DNA from: Saprospiraceae bacterium
GTDB taxonomy: Bacteria; Bacteroidota; Bacteroidia; Chitinophagales; Saprospiraceae
Direction: 5' to 3'
Assembly: GCA_026986005.1 (NCBI GenBank)
Contig: JALSPK010000040.1
Span: 1 to 54,847 of the forward strand
Length of the DNA stretch: 54,847 nt
Positions within the stretch are counted from its first letter, which is position 1. Every line of letters starts with the position of its first letter. Below are positions 41,111 through 50,782 of the stretch, one piece after another. The translations under genes were made by a program, and so were the position numbers. Under the pieces are notes generated by a model, which was given only the letters and a program-made list of their open reading frames with translations, searched no databases and had not been told where the DNA came from.

Positions 41111-43147
41111 TTATTTTTGTTTATTATGTAGTTTTGGATATTCTATACGGATATGGTGTATGTTTTTTAACATTGTTTTAAAGACTTCTTTTACAATATC
41201 TAATTCTTCAAATGTTAATTCGGATTCTTCCAGCTGACCTTCATCAATTTTGAATTTGGCAATACTTTCTACCAATTTATTAATATCGTCGCTTGCAGGC
41301 TTGTCTAGGCTTTTGGCTGCTGCTTCTATCGAATCAGCAATCATCATAATAGATTCTTCTTTTGTTTTTGGTTTTGGACCGGGATATCTGAATAATGATT
41401 CATCAAATTCTTTTTCCGGAAAGTCATTTACTTGTTTTCTGAAAAAGTATTCAACCCTTGTAGTTCCATGGTGAGTTATTATAAAACGTTGAAGTACCTT
41501 AGGTAAACCGCTTTTAATAGCTATTTTTTCACCTAGTGTTACATGTTTAATTATTCGTTTTGCACTTTCAAAATAATCCATGTCTTTATAAGGTGTTTCA
41601 CCTTTTCTTTGGTTTTCTATAAAGAATTCAGGAGCATATGTCTTGCCTATGTCATGGTACATGGCTCCCACTTTTATCAATAGTGAATTTGCTCCTATTT
41701 TGTCAGCAGCAGCCTCGCAAAGATTGGCAACTTGAAGAGAATGTTGAAGTGTTCCTGGAGCTTTTAATGATAATTCTTTTAGTAACGGTTTGTTTAAATC
41801 TCCGAGTTCCGAAATAGTGATTTGGGAGATAAATCCAAAGGGTTTTTCGATTAATGGTATTAGTGGATATGCTAATAAAATTAATAAAGCATTAAAAATA
41901 AAAGATACTAATACCATCCAGTTTATATCACTTAGTGTACCCGAATTGATAAAAGATAATGATAGATATCCAATAATATATGTTGCAAATATAATAAAAA
42001 TACCTCTGAAAAAAGTGTTCCAAAATCTCAATTCAGAAAAAATTAGAATTGTGACCATACCTACTATCAGCTGTAAAACCGTAAACTCATAACCTAATTT
42101 TGTGATTAAACTGGCAATCAAAATAATGACAATATGAATATATAATGCTAAATACCTCTTGAAAAAATTCATTACGATAATCGGTACAATTGCAAAAGGT
42201 ATTGCGTAAACAAAAACTTCACCTTTATTGTCAATTAGGAATACGATATATGCAAAAAGTACAATCCAAATCAATAGGAATAGAAATTTTCTAGGTTGAT
42301 TAAAAATCTCTTTTTTCTCTACAAAAAGAAAATAAAGTAAAATTGCTAAAATCAATAGACTTAAAATGAAATATCCAAATTGTAAGTAATAATTCTTTCC
42401 TGAACCTAATTCCTTAGTGAAAGCTGTCTTGTATGAATTTAAAACTTTATTTTTTTGTTTTGTGACGATTTCATTTTTATCAATTATTATGTCTCCTTTC
42501 TTGAAAAAACCTGCATTTGAAGAGACCTTGTCAGTTTGTTCTTGTAATATTTTTTTATTTAAATCCTCATCAAAATAATAATTTGGTTTAATGTTCAAAT
42601 TGATTATTTCTTTCAGTAAAGATGGAAATTTAATGCCGGTTTTATTTAATAGTTCATCTTTTGCTTTTGTTGAAGTAATTATATTTTTTAAATCCTTTTT
42701 TATCGTCTTTTTGCCGTCATCAAGGATCAATCCGTTAACACCTATTTTGGTCGCTTCCTTATCGGAAATAACTCCCGTTTTGTATATTCTTGATATTTCT
42801 TTTTTCAAAAAAGCTTTAAATATAGTAGCTTGATTATAATCTAAAGAGTCTAGAGATAGGTTATCAATTATGGATAGGGAGTTTTGGTCAACTTTCTTAA
42901 ATCGTGGAACATATTCATTTTTAATTTTAGCTTTCTCTGCTTTTATCTCTTGCTCGCTTCTGAGTATTGGGAAGTCAAAATCCGCTTTTAAATTATCATA
43001 AGTCCATTTGGTTCCTTGCGAATACTCATAGTTAAAATGCGCACGTGTAGGGTATAGCAACGATAAAAAAACGACAGTTGCTAATATAAAAAAGTAGATT
43101 AATAATTTTTTTATCCACTTTTTAAAATTGCCATATTCTATTTTCAT
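41111..43147 (-). CDS. 7TM-HD phosphodiesterase, PgpH-like
   Basis: 678 residues. An N-terminal helix (about 13-32) anchors a periplasmic 7TMR-HDED-type domain (about 40-255), then about seven transmembrane helices (255-430) and a cytoplasmic HD domain: HSLQVANLCEAAADKIGANS, then GAMYHDIGKT with the metal His-Asp pair, and ITHHGTTRVEYF. In Firmicutes the family (PgpH) hydrolyses c-di-AMP; the same activity here is inference. TATATTTG at 43183-43190 (minus) lies 35 bp before the start. Confidence 0.88.
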   Translation of the reverse strand: MKIEYGNFKKWIKKLLIYFFILATVVFLSLLYPTRAHFNYEYSQGTKWTYDNLKADFDFPILRSEQEIKAEKAKIKNEYVPRFKKVDQNSLSIIDNLSLDSLDYNQATIFKAFLKKEISRIYKTGVISDKEATKIGVNGLILDDGKKTIKKDLKNIITSTKAKDELLNKTGIKFPSLLKEIINLNIKPNYYFDEDLNKKILQEQTDKVSSNAGFFKKGDIIIDKNEIVTKQKNKVLNSYKTAFTKELGSGKNYYLQFGYFILSLLILAILLYFLFVEKKEIFNQPRKFLFLLIWIVLFAYIVFLIDNKGEVFVYAIPFAIVPIIVMNFFKRYLALYIHIVIILIASLITKLGYEFTVLQLIVGMVTILIFSELRFWNTFFRGIFIIFATYIIGYLSLSFINSGTLSDINWMVLVSFIFNALLILLAYPLIPLIEKPFGFISQITISELGDLNKPLLKELSLKAPGTLQHSLQVANLCEAAADKIGANSLLIKVGAMYHDIGKTYAPEFFIENQRKGETPYKDMDYFESAKRIIKHVTLGEKIAIKSGLPKVLQRFIITHHGTTRVEYFFRKQVNDFPEKEFDESLFRYPGPKPKTKEESIMMIADSIEAAAKSLDKPASDDINKLVESIAKFKIDEGQLEESELTFEELDIVKEVFKTMLKNIHHIRIEYPKLHNKQK

Positions 43148-43182
43148 ATACTATTAAAGGTCAAAATTTTCTAATTAGGCTA

Positions 43183-43190
43183 CAAATATA
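43183..43190 (-). promoter_or_regulatory. Putative -7 box for pgpH-like gene
   Basis: TATATTTG on the minus strand, 35 bp before the start of the HD phosphodiesterase gene, matches TAnnTTTG. No good -33 box; candidate only. Confidence 0.35.
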
Positions 43191-43204
43191 GTTTAAAAAA
43201 TCAA

Positions 43205-43702
43205 CTATTGTAATATTTTTACTAAATCCAATTCTAATGACTCTTCCGGCGTTTCTATAATCCTACCTATTTCTCTTCCATTTGAGAGAATAATAAATGT
43301 AGGGACATAGAGAATGTTCCATTTGTTTTTGTCGTAATTAGGAGCTGATTTTGATCTATCTAAAGCAGTAAAATGTACATTTTTATAATTAATGTCAAGA
43401 TAATCCATTATTTTTATGAATCTTGGTACTTCTCGGCGACTATCACTACACCAACTGCCAAAGTATATCAAGAAATCTTTGTTAGAAATTTCATCTTTTA
43501 TTTTGTCCAAATTCTGCTTGTCTATTTTATAAGAGACATATTCATCATTGAACCATTTTTTATATGGAGACTTTTTAAATTCCTTCTTTGTTATAGATCC
43601 TAACATCAAAGTGTTTGGATTTGAGATTTTTTTAGCTCCACTACAAGCAGTTATGAAAATCATGATTAAAATAAATGAGTAGTTGAATATTTTTGTTTTC
43701 AT
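43205..43702 (-). CDS. Thioredoxin-fold lipoprotein with single active-site Cys
   Basis: 165 residues from the ATG at 43702, chosen because it gives a lipoprotein signal (MKTKIFNYSFILIMIFITAC). The thioredoxin fold is seen in DFLIYFGSWCSDSRREVPRF and, later, NILYVPTFIILSNGREIGRI with the cis-Pro. The active-site motif is WCSDSRRE: the second Cys of CXXC is Ser, so ordinary disulfide exchange is unlikely; a monothiol or redox-independent role is possible. A longer frame to 43756 would run into a family B element and is rejected. Confidence 0.75.
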   Translation of the reverse strand: MKTKIFNYSFILIMIFITACSGAKKISNPNTLMLGSITKKEFKKSPYKKWFNDEYVSYKIDKQNLDKIKDEISNKDFLIYFGSWCSDSRREVPRFIKIMDYLDINYKNVHFTALDRSKSAPNYDKNKWNILYVPTFIILSNGREIGRIIETPEESLELDLVKILQ

Positions 43703-43738
43703 TGTGTTAGGATTAAAATGATTAATGATTAGGTGGTA

Positions 43739-43816
43739 ATACCAAACCGTTATCAAGATGGTGAAATAGAAAAAGAATTAGATTTTATAATCAACATATT
43801 GGTAGCAGTTTGGTAT
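43739..43816. mobile_element. Family B inverted-repeat element (78 bp)
   Basis: ATACCAAACCGTTATCAA (43739-43756) and TTGGTAGCAGTTTGGTAT (43799-43816) are inverted repeats matching at 15 of 18 bases. The body shares TTTTATAATCAACATATTGG with the decayed copy at 2972-3062 (one difference). Non-coding, MITE-like, lying upstream of the thioredoxin-like gene. Confidence 0.7.
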
Positions 43817-43981
43817 AAAACACAAAAATAATATATATTAATGAAAAACCTTATGTTTTTTTATTAAATAAAGGATTATAGCGATTCATGGCAAAATGAT
43901 TTACAAGAGAGTCATTAAGAAGTTTTAGGTAAAATACATGGGATATTGAACCAATTTTGTCACTTATTAGTATTCTGAAAG

Positions 43982-45037
43982 TTAAGATTGAATTATAGAA
44001 CTTTTATTTGAAAAAAATAAGATACTTAGCAAAGTGAGAAATATTAAAATTGCATTAACTTGATGCCATACAGCAATGGGAATTGACATATTGGTATACA
44101 CAGTCATTATACCCAAAGTGACTTGCAATGTGATAAGGATAATAAGTAAGTTGAGAATGTTTTTAATAATTACTGTTATCTTTTGTAATTTGAATTTGAA
44201 ATAAAATATTACAATTGCTGAAAATAAGCTTAACCCTAGCCATCTATGAATAAAATATACCATTGACGGATCTTCAAATATACTGGCAATACGCGATGTA
44301 TGCCATGAGTTAGCTGCTAATTGAGGAAACCATTCTCCTCCCATTTTGGGATAGTCTGTATAATAATAACCTGCATTTAATCCCGCTGTCAATGCACCAT
44401 AAAATTCTTGAGTTAAAAATATGATAATAATTCCTATGGTCCAAGTTCTTAGTTTTGGAATAAAAGAAATATCGGTTATATATGCTTTGTGTTTTAAGCT
44501 CAATGCTGTCCAAAATACAAATCCTACTAGAAAAGTAGCTACTAAGAGGTGAATCGCTAAACGATAATGACTAACATCTATCCTGTCTGCAAAACCACTA
44601 CGCACCATAAACCATCCTAGCCAAGCTTGAAATGAAGCAAATAGGAATATCAGAATAACTTTGTATAGTAATCGCTTGTCATTGAAGTATCCTTTTACCC
44701 AAAAGAAAATAAATGGCAATAAAAAAACAAATCCAACCAATCTTGCGATTAAACGGTGGAAGTATTCCCACAGGAATATCCTTTTAAAATCTTTTAACTC
44801 AAACTGATTGTGCTCTTGTTTGTATTCAGGTATTTTTTTGTATAGTTCAAATTCATTTTTCCATTCTGTTTTATTCATTGGAGGTATTACTCCTGTTATC
44901 GGATTCCAATGCACGATAGACAATCCGGAGTTGGTAAGCCTGACAGAGCCTCCGACACCCACCATAAGTATAATCAGAATGACTCCGAGAAAAAGCCAAT
45001 TAATTACAGGGGTTGAACTTTTTGCTTTGTTAATCAT
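43982..45037 (-). CDS. ctaA: Heme A synthase, COX15/CtaA family
   Basis: A 351-residue, eight-helix membrane enzyme that oxidises the C8 methyl of heme O to give heme A. Key segments: GVGGSVRLTNSGLSIVHWNP, FKRIFLWEYFHRLIARLVGF (heme His), VSHYRLAIHLLVATFLV, TAGLNAGYYYTDYPKMGGEW, VYFIHRWLGLSLFSAI and TLGIMTVYTNMSIPIAVWHQ. Last gene of the oxidase cluster; its start overlaps the sco stop by 8 bp, indicating coupled translation. Confidence 0.92.
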   Translation of the reverse strand: MINKAKSSTPVINWLFLGVILIILMVGVGGSVRLTNSGLSIVHWNPITGVIPPMNKTEWKNEFELYKKIPEYKQEHNQFELKDFKRIFLWEYFHRLIARLVGFVFLLPFIFFWVKGYFNDKRLLYKVILIFLFASFQAWLGWFMVRSGFADRIDVSHYRLAIHLLVATFLVGFVFWTALSLKHKAYITDISFIPKLRTWTIGIIIIFLTQEFYGALTAGLNAGYYYTDYPKMGGEWFPQLAANSWHTSRIASIFEDPSMVYFIHRWLGLSLFSAIVIFYFKFKLQKITVIIKNILNLLIILITLQVTLGIMTVYTNMSIPIAVWHQVNAILIFLTLLSILFFSNKSSIIQS

Positions 45038-45659
45038 TTTCTTTAATCAATAGCTTCATATCATTAATAAGTGACTTTACTTCATTTGGATCTGTTCCGG
45101 CGTAATAGCCTCTAAGATGCCCTTGATCATCGACAAGTACCATTTTTTCCGAATGCATATATCCTCCGGGTTCGTTTTTATCTTTAGACATCCCTAGGTA
45201 AAATCCTTGTTTGCCAATAGCATAAATATCTTTTTCTTCTCCTCTGATAAAATGCCAATTAGTCAAATCTGCATCGTATTTTATGGCATATTGTTGCAAT
45301 TTCTTAAAGTTGTCTCTGTCCGGATCAATCGAAAAAGCAACGATATTATATTTGTTTTTATATTTCTCAAGTCCGTTTTGAATTCTTTTTGCTCCCTGTG
45401 TCATCCTTGGACAGATAGAAGGACATGAAGTGAAAAAGAAATATGCAATATATGGTTTCCCACTCAATTCTTTTGTGCCGAAAATTGTACTGTCTTGTTT
45501 GTGAAATTCAAAAACAGGTAGTTTGAAATATACAGAATCCCCGTTTTCAACAGTATGAATGCCCAAATATGGAAGAGTTTTTGTTTTTTGCTCGCTACAT
45601 GAGACGAGTATTAAGAAGCAAAACAATGCAATTAAATTAAATCTATTAATTAATACCAT
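45030..45659 (-). CDS. SCO1/SenC copper chaperone
   Basis: 209 residues with a lipoprotein-type signal (IALFCFLILVSC). The SCO fold carries the copper-binding CPSIC motif (FFTSCPSICPRMTQGAKRIQ) and the distal His in EPGGYMHSEKMVLVDDQGHL. SCO proteins deliver copper to the CuA site of cytochrome oxidase subunit II, consistent with the gene's place in the cox cluster. Overlaps both neighbours (14 bp with the small CxxC protein, 8 bp with ctaA). Confidence 0.92.
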   Translation of the reverse strand: MVLINRFNLIALFCFLILVSCSEQKTKTLPYLGIHTVENGDSVYFKLPVFEFHKQDSTIFGTKELSGKPYIAYFFFTSCPSICPRMTQGAKRIQNGLEKYKNKYNIVAFSIDPDRDNFKKLQQYAIKYDADLTNWHFIRGEEKDIYAIGKQGFYLGMSKDKNEPGGYMHSEKMVLVDDQGHLRGYYAGTDPNEVKSLINDMKLLIKEND

Positions 45660-45867
45660 AATTGTTTTTGATTTTTTTGTAAATAATAATTATGAAAATA
45701 GACATTATTGATATCAATAATATAATTGAAAATGTATATGCGACTATTTCATTGTCAGTAAGATTGCCTCGACATACAGAACACCCATAGCCTGATTGAT
45801 AAATCAAAGCAAATATGAGAAACAAACCTGAAGATTTGTAATTGAATCTATTCATATTATTATACAT
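45646..45867 (-). CDS. Small membrane protein with CSVC motif, cox cluster
   Basis: 73 residues from the ATG at 45867, just after the coxC stop; an alternative ATG lies 4 codons later. Order: hydrophobic segment (SGLFLIFALIYQSGYGCSVC), a CxxC pair (CSVCRGNLTDNEIVAYTFSI) and a second transmembrane helix (ILLISIMSIFIIIIY) with a basic tail. The CxxC at the membrane face, with SCO and oxidase genes on either side, hints at a copper- or thiol-handling assembly factor. This is inference; I do not recognise the family. Confidence 0.65.
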   Translation of the reverse strand: MYNNMNRFNYKSSGLFLIFALIYQSGYGCSVCRGNLTDNEIVAYTFSIILLISIMSIFIIIIYKKIKNNYGIN

Positions 45868-45872
45868 CAATT

Positions 45873-46436
45873 TTAATATAGATATAATAGAAAATATAAA
45901 ATAGGCCATAAAAGCACTACAAAATACCAAAACATACCAAATGCAGAAGTCGTATTAATGAACTCTATAATATTCTGTTTATTGCTAACTTTTGTCAAAA
46001 GGATAAAGAGCAAAGAAATGCCGACCAAAACGTGAATCCCGTGCAATGCTATCAAGCTATAGAAGTATGATGCATACAATCCAGTAGACGATTGAATACC
46101 GAAATTAATTAGATTTATCCATTCTGAGCCCTGAATTATCAAGAAAATAGATGCTAATCCTATTGAAATTAAAATTAGTTTTTTTTTGTTTTGACCCGAT
46201 TTTGCTTGTTTCTCGAAAAGGTAGAAAAACAATCCACTAAATAAAAGTATCAGTATATTAAGTAAAGTAATGTACTGTGGTAGCCGTGGCTGATCCAAAG
46301 GTGGCCAGGTAGCCGCTCTAGCATTTGCAATTACGTAAGCACTAATTAGTCCTCCAAAGAACATTATTTCAGTAATGATAATTATAGCAAAAGCAATTGA
46401 AATGCCCGGTATTTTTTTATTTATCGTAGTATCCAT
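45873..46436 (-). CDS. Cytochrome c oxidase subunit III (second copy)
   Basis: 187 residues with five transmembrane helices of the heme-copper oxidase subunit III fold: FAIIIITEIMFFGGLISAYV, ATWPPLDQPRLPQYITLLNI, YFYSLIALHGIHVLVGISLL and the final FGMFWYFVVLLWPILYFLLY. It differs strongly from the other subunit III (46814-47419) and is separated from it by coxD. Such paired subunit III genes are common in Bacteroidota oxidase operons; the two may form a split or paralogous subunit. Confidence 0.85.
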   Translation of the reverse strand: MDTTINKKIPGISIAFAIIIITEIMFFGGLISAYVIANARAATWPPLDQPRLPQYITLLNILILLFSGLFFYLFEKQAKSGQNKKKLILISIGLASIFLIIQGSEWINLINFGIQSSTGLYASYFYSLIALHGIHVLVGISLLFILLTKVSNKQNIIEFINTTSAFGMFWYFVVLLWPILYFLLYLY

Positions 46437-46448
46437 TTATTTTGACTT

Positions 46449-46799
46449 TTACGGTTTGTAAACATCGTGAGCGACCATAGGGATATCAGAATAAACGCCT
46501 ATAATCAATGCTGAAAGTGTAAATAATGCCAAGTAAATCATTATTTGAAGAATCCTTGGTTCCCATTTTAAGTGCATAAAAAAGTTTATAACCAATAAAG
46601 CTTTTAAAGTAGAAGCCAAAAAGACAATGCTGACCATTAGCATAAAATTATCAATAAATGATGCGATTAAACTTATTGTAAATAGAAATAGCAATGCAAG
46701 ATATATACGCAGATAGTTTGGGTGACCGTGATAATCTTGATCAGACGGATATACTACCTCATGAGCTAAGCCTTCGTTTATATGTATTTTGTTTTCCAT
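46449..46799 (-). CDS. Cytochrome c oxidase subunit IV, prokaryotic type
   Basis: 116 residues with three hydrophobic helices: YLRIYLALLFLFTISLIASF, IDNFMLMVSIVFLASTLKAL, and WEPRILQIMIYLALFTLSAL. The LKALLVINFFMHLKWE segment is the classic prokaryotic subunit IV (PF03626) motif. The short N-terminus (HEVVYPSDQDYHGHPNYLR) is His-rich. It lies between the two coxC genes with gaps of 14 and 12 bp. Confidence 0.88.
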   Translation of the reverse strand: MENKIHINEGLAHEVVYPSDQDYHGHPNYLRIYLALLFLFTISLIASFIDNFMLMVSIVFLASTLKALLVINFFMHLKWEPRILQIMIYLALFTLSALIIGVYSDIPMVAHDVYKP

Positions 46800-46813
46800 G
46801 ATGTATGATTTTA

Positions 46814-47419
46814 TTAGTTAGCGATATATAAAAGAGGAAATAGAAATATCCATATCAAATCCACCATATGCCAATATAACCCTGCTACTTCGATTCGATG
46901 GAAGTTTTTACCTTTTCTTGTTCCTTGCATTACGATGAATAATACGATAGCTCCTACTATGACATGGGTAGCGTGTAATCCGGTCATAAGGAAGTAAAAC
47001 CCCCAATAAGAACTTTCAATTGCCTTGCCGCTGGCAGCTAATTCTTTGCCGCTGAATGTGAATCCATGATGCAATTTTTGAGAATATTCTGTTATTTTTA
47101 CAATTAGGAATATTAGCGCACAAAGAATCGTTAAAGAAATATATATTGTTATTTTCTTTGAATCTTTGTGCTGTGCTGCTTGATGTGCTTTGACTACAAA
47201 ATAACTACTCGTAAGTAATACAAATGTATTGGTAGCACCTAATACTACATTTGTATGTGATGCCATTTCCGCCCATTCTTCATATCTGATTCTATAGAGT
47301 AAATAGGCAACCATCAGTCCTCCAAAAATAACAAATTCTCCTGCAATTAATAGCCACATTCCCAGTCTTCCTTGAGGAATATCTTTTATAGTTGGCTTTG
47401 TTAATGATTTTTTATCCAT
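46814..47419 (-). CDS. coxC: Cytochrome c oxidase subunit III
   Basis: 201 residues from the ATG at 47419 ([20 protein letters not shown]); the longer frame to 47467 would overlap coxA. The N-terminal [20 protein letters not shown] and C-terminal [20 protein letters not shown] plus [20 protein letters not shown] are textbook subunit III, the last containing the conserved YWHMVDLIW block. It follows coxA by 26 bp. Confidence 0.92.
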   Translation of the reverse strand: MDKKSLTKPTIKDIPQGRLGMWLLIAGEFVIFGGLMVAYLLYRIRYEEWAEMASHTNVVLGATNTFVLLTSSYFVVKAHQAAQHKDSKKITIYISLTILCALIFLIVKITEYSQKLHHGFTFSGKELAASGKAIESSYWGFYFLMTGLHATHVIVGAIVLFIVMQGTRKGKNFHRIEVAGLYWHMVDLIWIFLFPLLYIAN

Positions 47420-47445
47420 TGTTTTATTATTATCTATTTTAAAAA

Positions 47446-49143
47446 TCAACTTTCTGTCTGTGGGCAATAGTCCAATTCCTTATCCGGATGGTTATAGTCA
47501 TATGGCCATCTCTGAACTATGGGGTAAGGATTAAAGTTACCATGAGATGGTGGGGAATCAGTTTGCCATTCCAATGTATTGGCATGCCATGGATTTTTGC
47601 TTGCTTTTTTCCCTTTTTTTAGCGAATAAAAGAAATTAAATAAAAACACAAATTGAACTAAGAGTAGAAAAATCAAACTGACAGTTGCAATTTGTCTAGC
47701 CATTATATGCTCCGGTTGCATTAGTAAATCATTCCACTGACTATAATTGTATATCCTCCTGTGCTGTCCTTGTAACCCCAGCCAAAAAAGAGGAATAAAT
47801 ATAGTGTTGAAAAATATAAATGTTCCCCAAAAATGAATCAAACCTAATGTTTTGTTCATCATTTTACCACTAAACTTAGGATACCAATAATAAAAAGCTG
47901 CAAATCCACCTAAGAAAACCGTTGGAAACAAAGTGTAATGGAAATGCGCGATTACGAAATAGGTGTCATGAGCGTATATATCAAAAACATTAGACCCTAA
48001 ATGCAAGCCGGTAAATCCTCCGAAGAATGTAAAAGTTGCCAACATTCCAAGAGCCCATAACATGGGGATTTCAAGTTTTATATCGCCATTCCATAGAGTG
48101 CCAAGGTAGGACAAAACCATACCGGCAAAAGGAATCGAAATGATTATAGTTAACAAACTGAATATATTTGCCGCACCCGGATCTATACCAGATACAAATT
48201 GGTGATGAGCCCATACTACAAGAGATAAAATTGCAGCGATTAATACCATGAGAATTACCATTTTGTATCCAAATAACGGCTTTCTTGAAAATGTTGAAAT
48301 GATTTCACCTACTGCACCTATGGATGGAAGCAATAAAACATATACTTCGGGATGACCAAAAAACCAAAATAAATGTTGCCATAATATTGGATCACCACCT
48401 CTATATGCATCAAAAAATCCTGTTCCTACCAAAATATCCATTAATAACATAAAAGCTCCGGCAATTAGAGGACCAACAGAAAACATGAATAGCAGATTAG
48501 CTATATTAACCATCCAAACGACAATGGGCAATCTCATTAAAGTCATTCCCTTTGCTCTTTTGTTTAATGTCGTCACAACAAAGTTAATCCCTCCCATAAG
48601 CATTGAAACAAACTCCAAAGCAACTGCAAGGAGGAAAAATGTATTGCCTGTAAAAAAGTTGGACCAAAATGTTGTGTTGGGGTTGTTGTAGCCAAAATCA
48701 GAAACCGATAGGGGAGGGTACATTGTCCATCCTCCACCAAATGCACCTGTTGGCATCATAAAACCCAACAATAACACCACACAACTCAATAGAAATATCC
48801 AATACGATATCTTATTTAGAGTCGGAAATGCCATGTCATCTGTACCAATCATTATGGGGATTAAGAAATTGCCGATTACTGCCAACAAAATCGGCATTCC
48901 TACCCAAAAAATCATAATAGCACCGTGATTAGTCACTAATTGATTGTATTGTTTGGCAGCTAGATCTCCGTAAAGAGGGATGTCGTTTGGGCCAAAAGCT
49001 AAATTATACCTAAATACATAGACAAAAAATCCTCCAAATGCTGCCATAAACATTGCAGTAAGTAAATACTGAAATCCTATGTCTTTATGGTCTAAAGAGA
49101 AAAAATATCTATGCCAAAATCCATGCTTTTTATGTGTGTCCAT
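47446..49143 (-). CDS. coxA: Cytochrome c oxidase subunit I
   Basis: 565 residues from the ATG at 49143 ([20 protein letters not shown]), preferred over an in-frame start inside coxB. Twelve helices of the heme-copper oxidase catalytic subunit: heme a His in [14 protein letters not shown], the active-site [14 protein letters not shown] with the cross-linked His-Tyr pair and Glu of the D channel, CuB ligands in WAHHQFVSG, and heme a3/a ligands in [20 protein letters not shown]. Type A1-like features are present. It reduces oxygen to water, pumping protons across the inner membrane. Follows coxB by 37 bp. Confidence 0.97.
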   Translation of the reverse strand: MDTHKKHGFWHRYFFSLDHKDIGFQYLLTAMFMAAFGGFFVYVFRYNLAFGPNDIPLYGDLAAKQYNQLVTNHGAIMIFWVGMPILLAVIGNFLIPIMIGTDDMAFPTLNKISYWIFLLSCVVLLLGFMMPTGAFGGGWTMYPPLSVSDFGYNNPNTTFWSNFFTGNTFFLLAVALEFVSMLMGGINFVVTTLNKRAKGMTLMRLPIVVWMVNIANLLFMFSVGPLIAGAFMLLMDILVGTGFFDAYRGGDPILWQHLFWFFGHPEVYVLLLPSIGAVGEIISTFSRKPLFGYKMVILMVLIAAILSLVVWAHHQFVSGIDPGAANIFSLLTIIISIPFAGMVLSYLGTLWNGDIKLEIPMLWALGMLATFTFFGGFTGLHLGSNVFDIYAHDTYFVIAHFHYTLFPTVFLGGFAAFYYWYPKFSGKMMNKTLGLIHFWGTFIFFNTIFIPLFWLGLQGQHRRIYNYSQWNDLLMQPEHIMARQIATVSLIFLLLVQFVFLFNFFYSLKKGKKASKNPWHANTLEWQTDSPPSHGNFNPYPIVQRWPYDYNHPDKELDYCPQTES

Positions 49144-49180
49144 ATCAATAGATTGTTTTACTTTATTAGTTAGAGTTTGT

Positions 49181-49846
49181 TTATTTTTTATATATTTTTG
49201 CCATGGTTGATTCCCATGTTTTATCATCTTCAACATACATTATTCCCCGCATAATAGAATGACCTGTACCACATATCTCTGCACAGGAAATATCATATTC
49301 ACCGGTTTTGTTCAATTTTATCCACCTCGTAATCGTTCTGCCGGGGAGCGCATCTTGTTTGAATCTAGCCTGTGGTAAAAAGACACTATGTACTACATCC
49401 AATGCTTTTATGTCTAGGTGTATAACTTTATCTACGGGGACGTGTAATTCATTGTATGCCATTACATCATCATCAGTATATAATTTGCCATCAGGCCCCG
49501 GATAGATTATATTCCACATCCATTGTTTGCCTATAATGGCTATCTTGAAATCCGGCTCAGGTAGTGATTGCTCCACGCTTTCCCAAACAGGATGTTCTTT
49601 TATAAGAATGTATATATCACCTAGAAAAAGTAATAACATTCCAATGTATATCCATTTTCTTTTGCTGTGATTATTGCCTACCATATACATTTCTTCTTTA
49701 GTTTTTTTCTTTTTTCTTGTGACTATAGGATATACAAACAAGAATAGCGTAATAATACTGGCAATCCCAACAACCGCTGTTATTATCCAAAACAAATTAT
49801 CCATTTCTGAACCAATTTGACTTATACTTTCGGGAAATACATTCAT
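49181..49846 (-). CDS. coxB: Cytochrome c oxidase subunit II
   Basis: 221 residues: two N-terminal transmembrane helices (about 15-40 and 65-84), then the periplasmic CuA cupredoxin domain: GKQWMWNIIYPGPDG, DIKALDVVHSVFLPQARFKQ (CuA His) and ISCAEICGTGHSIMRG with C188, E190, C192, H196 and M199. No C-terminal cytochrome c domain, so it needs a separate electron donor. It leads the structural genes of the oxidase, 42 bp after ctaB. Confidence 0.96.
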   Translation of the reverse strand: MNVFPESISQIGSEMDNLFWIITAVVGIASIITLFLFVYPIVTRKKKKTKEEMYMVGNNHSKRKWIYIGMLLLFLGDIYILIKEHPVWESVEQSLPEPDFKIAIIGKQWMWNIIYPGPDGKLYTDDDVMAYNELHVPVDKVIHLDIKALDVVHSVFLPQARFKQDALPGRTITRWIKLNKTGEYDISCAEICGTGHSIMRGIMYVEDDKTWESTMAKIYKK

Positions 49847-49888
49847 TGTAAAAAAATTTTGTTAAGTTATTTTATTTATCGTTTTGTG

Positions 49889-50752
49889 TTATCTGTTCCA
49901 AAATGCAAATACAAAAATTAATTGGACTATCGGTAGATATATTATTGAACTATACATCATTTTTTTTGCTAAACTCATATTTTGATTGGTATAAAAGCTA
50001 TATGCTTTAAAAATAAACCAAAAAGTAAAAATAAAAATAGTAATTAATATAAATATGTTGATAAAACCAAATATGTAAAATAATAATACAGATGGTATTA
50101 AAGTCAAAGAAGATATAAAAGTTAAAAATGCATTTCTGTTTGTCCTTCCGTTTTTGGTGGGTAATAAATCATAGCCCGCTTTGGTGTATTCATCATTATA
50201 TATCCATGCAATCGACCAAAAGTGAGGGAATTGCCATACAAACTGAAAAGTAAAAAGTATTAAAGCCAAATTGTCTATTTGCCCTGAAGCTGCAATATAT
50301 CCAATTGAAGGAGGTAAAGCACCAGGTATTGCACCAACCAAAACAGCAACCGGACTTTTTCTTTTGAGTGGTGTATATAAAAACGAATATAAAAACAATG
50401 ATGCCATACCAATAACAAGAGTCAGCCTATTATTAAAATATGCAAAGAAAAAAGCTCCCAATGATGTCATTAGTACCGCGTAAACAATTACTTCTCTCTT
50501 TGTCATCCTTCCGGTAGGTAATGGGCGATTCATAGTCCTTTGCATCAGTCCATCAAATTTTCTTTCGTAGATTTGATTGATTGCATGTGCAGCTCCTGTA
50601 GTGAAAAATCCTCCTAAGCTCAATCCTATTATCTGAGGAAAATATATGTTAGTACCTTCAGCTCCAATTAGATAACCAAAGATGGATGAAATTACAACAA
50701 TTATATTTACCCTGAATTTAATCAGATTGCTAAAATCTTTTAATATTTGCAT
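49889..50752 (-). CDS. ctaB: Protoheme IX farnesyltransferase (heme O synthase)
   Basis: A 287-residue UbiA-type prenyltransferase with about eight helices, which adds a farnesyl group to heme B to make heme O, the substrate of CtaA. The first Asp motif is seen in NQIYERKFDGLMQRTMNRPL followed by PTGR, and the second region in FVWQFPHFWSIAWIYNDEYT. PLKRKSPVAVLVGAIPGALP is also typical. A TATATTTG box lies 30 bp before the start (50783-50790, minus). Confidence 0.95.
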   Translation of the reverse strand: MQILKDFSNLIKFRVNIIVVISSIFGYLIGAEGTNIYFPQIIGLSLGGFFTTGAAHAINQIYERKFDGLMQRTMNRPLPTGRMTKREVIVYAVLMTSLGAFFFAYFNNRLTLVIGMASLFLYSFLYTPLKRKSPVAVLVGAIPGALPPSIGYIAASGQIDNLALILFTFQFVWQFPHFWSIAWIYNDEYTKAGYDLLPTKNGRTNRNAFLTFISSLTLIPSVLLFYIFGFINIFILITIFIFTFWFIFKAYSFYTNQNMSLAKKMMYSSIIYLPIVQLIFVFAFWNR

Positions 50753-50782
50753 GTATAAAAAACTCTTAATTTTTATTTATAG

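Noticed and set aside
43703-43756. Extended N-terminus of the thioredoxin-like protein
   Set aside because: The extension runs into a family B repeat and would destroy the lipoprotein signal; the ATG at 43702 is preferred.
46436-46814. Second subunit III gene as a degenerate duplicate
   Set aside because: Both frames are intact, well spaced and diverged; paired subunit III genes are usual in such clusters.
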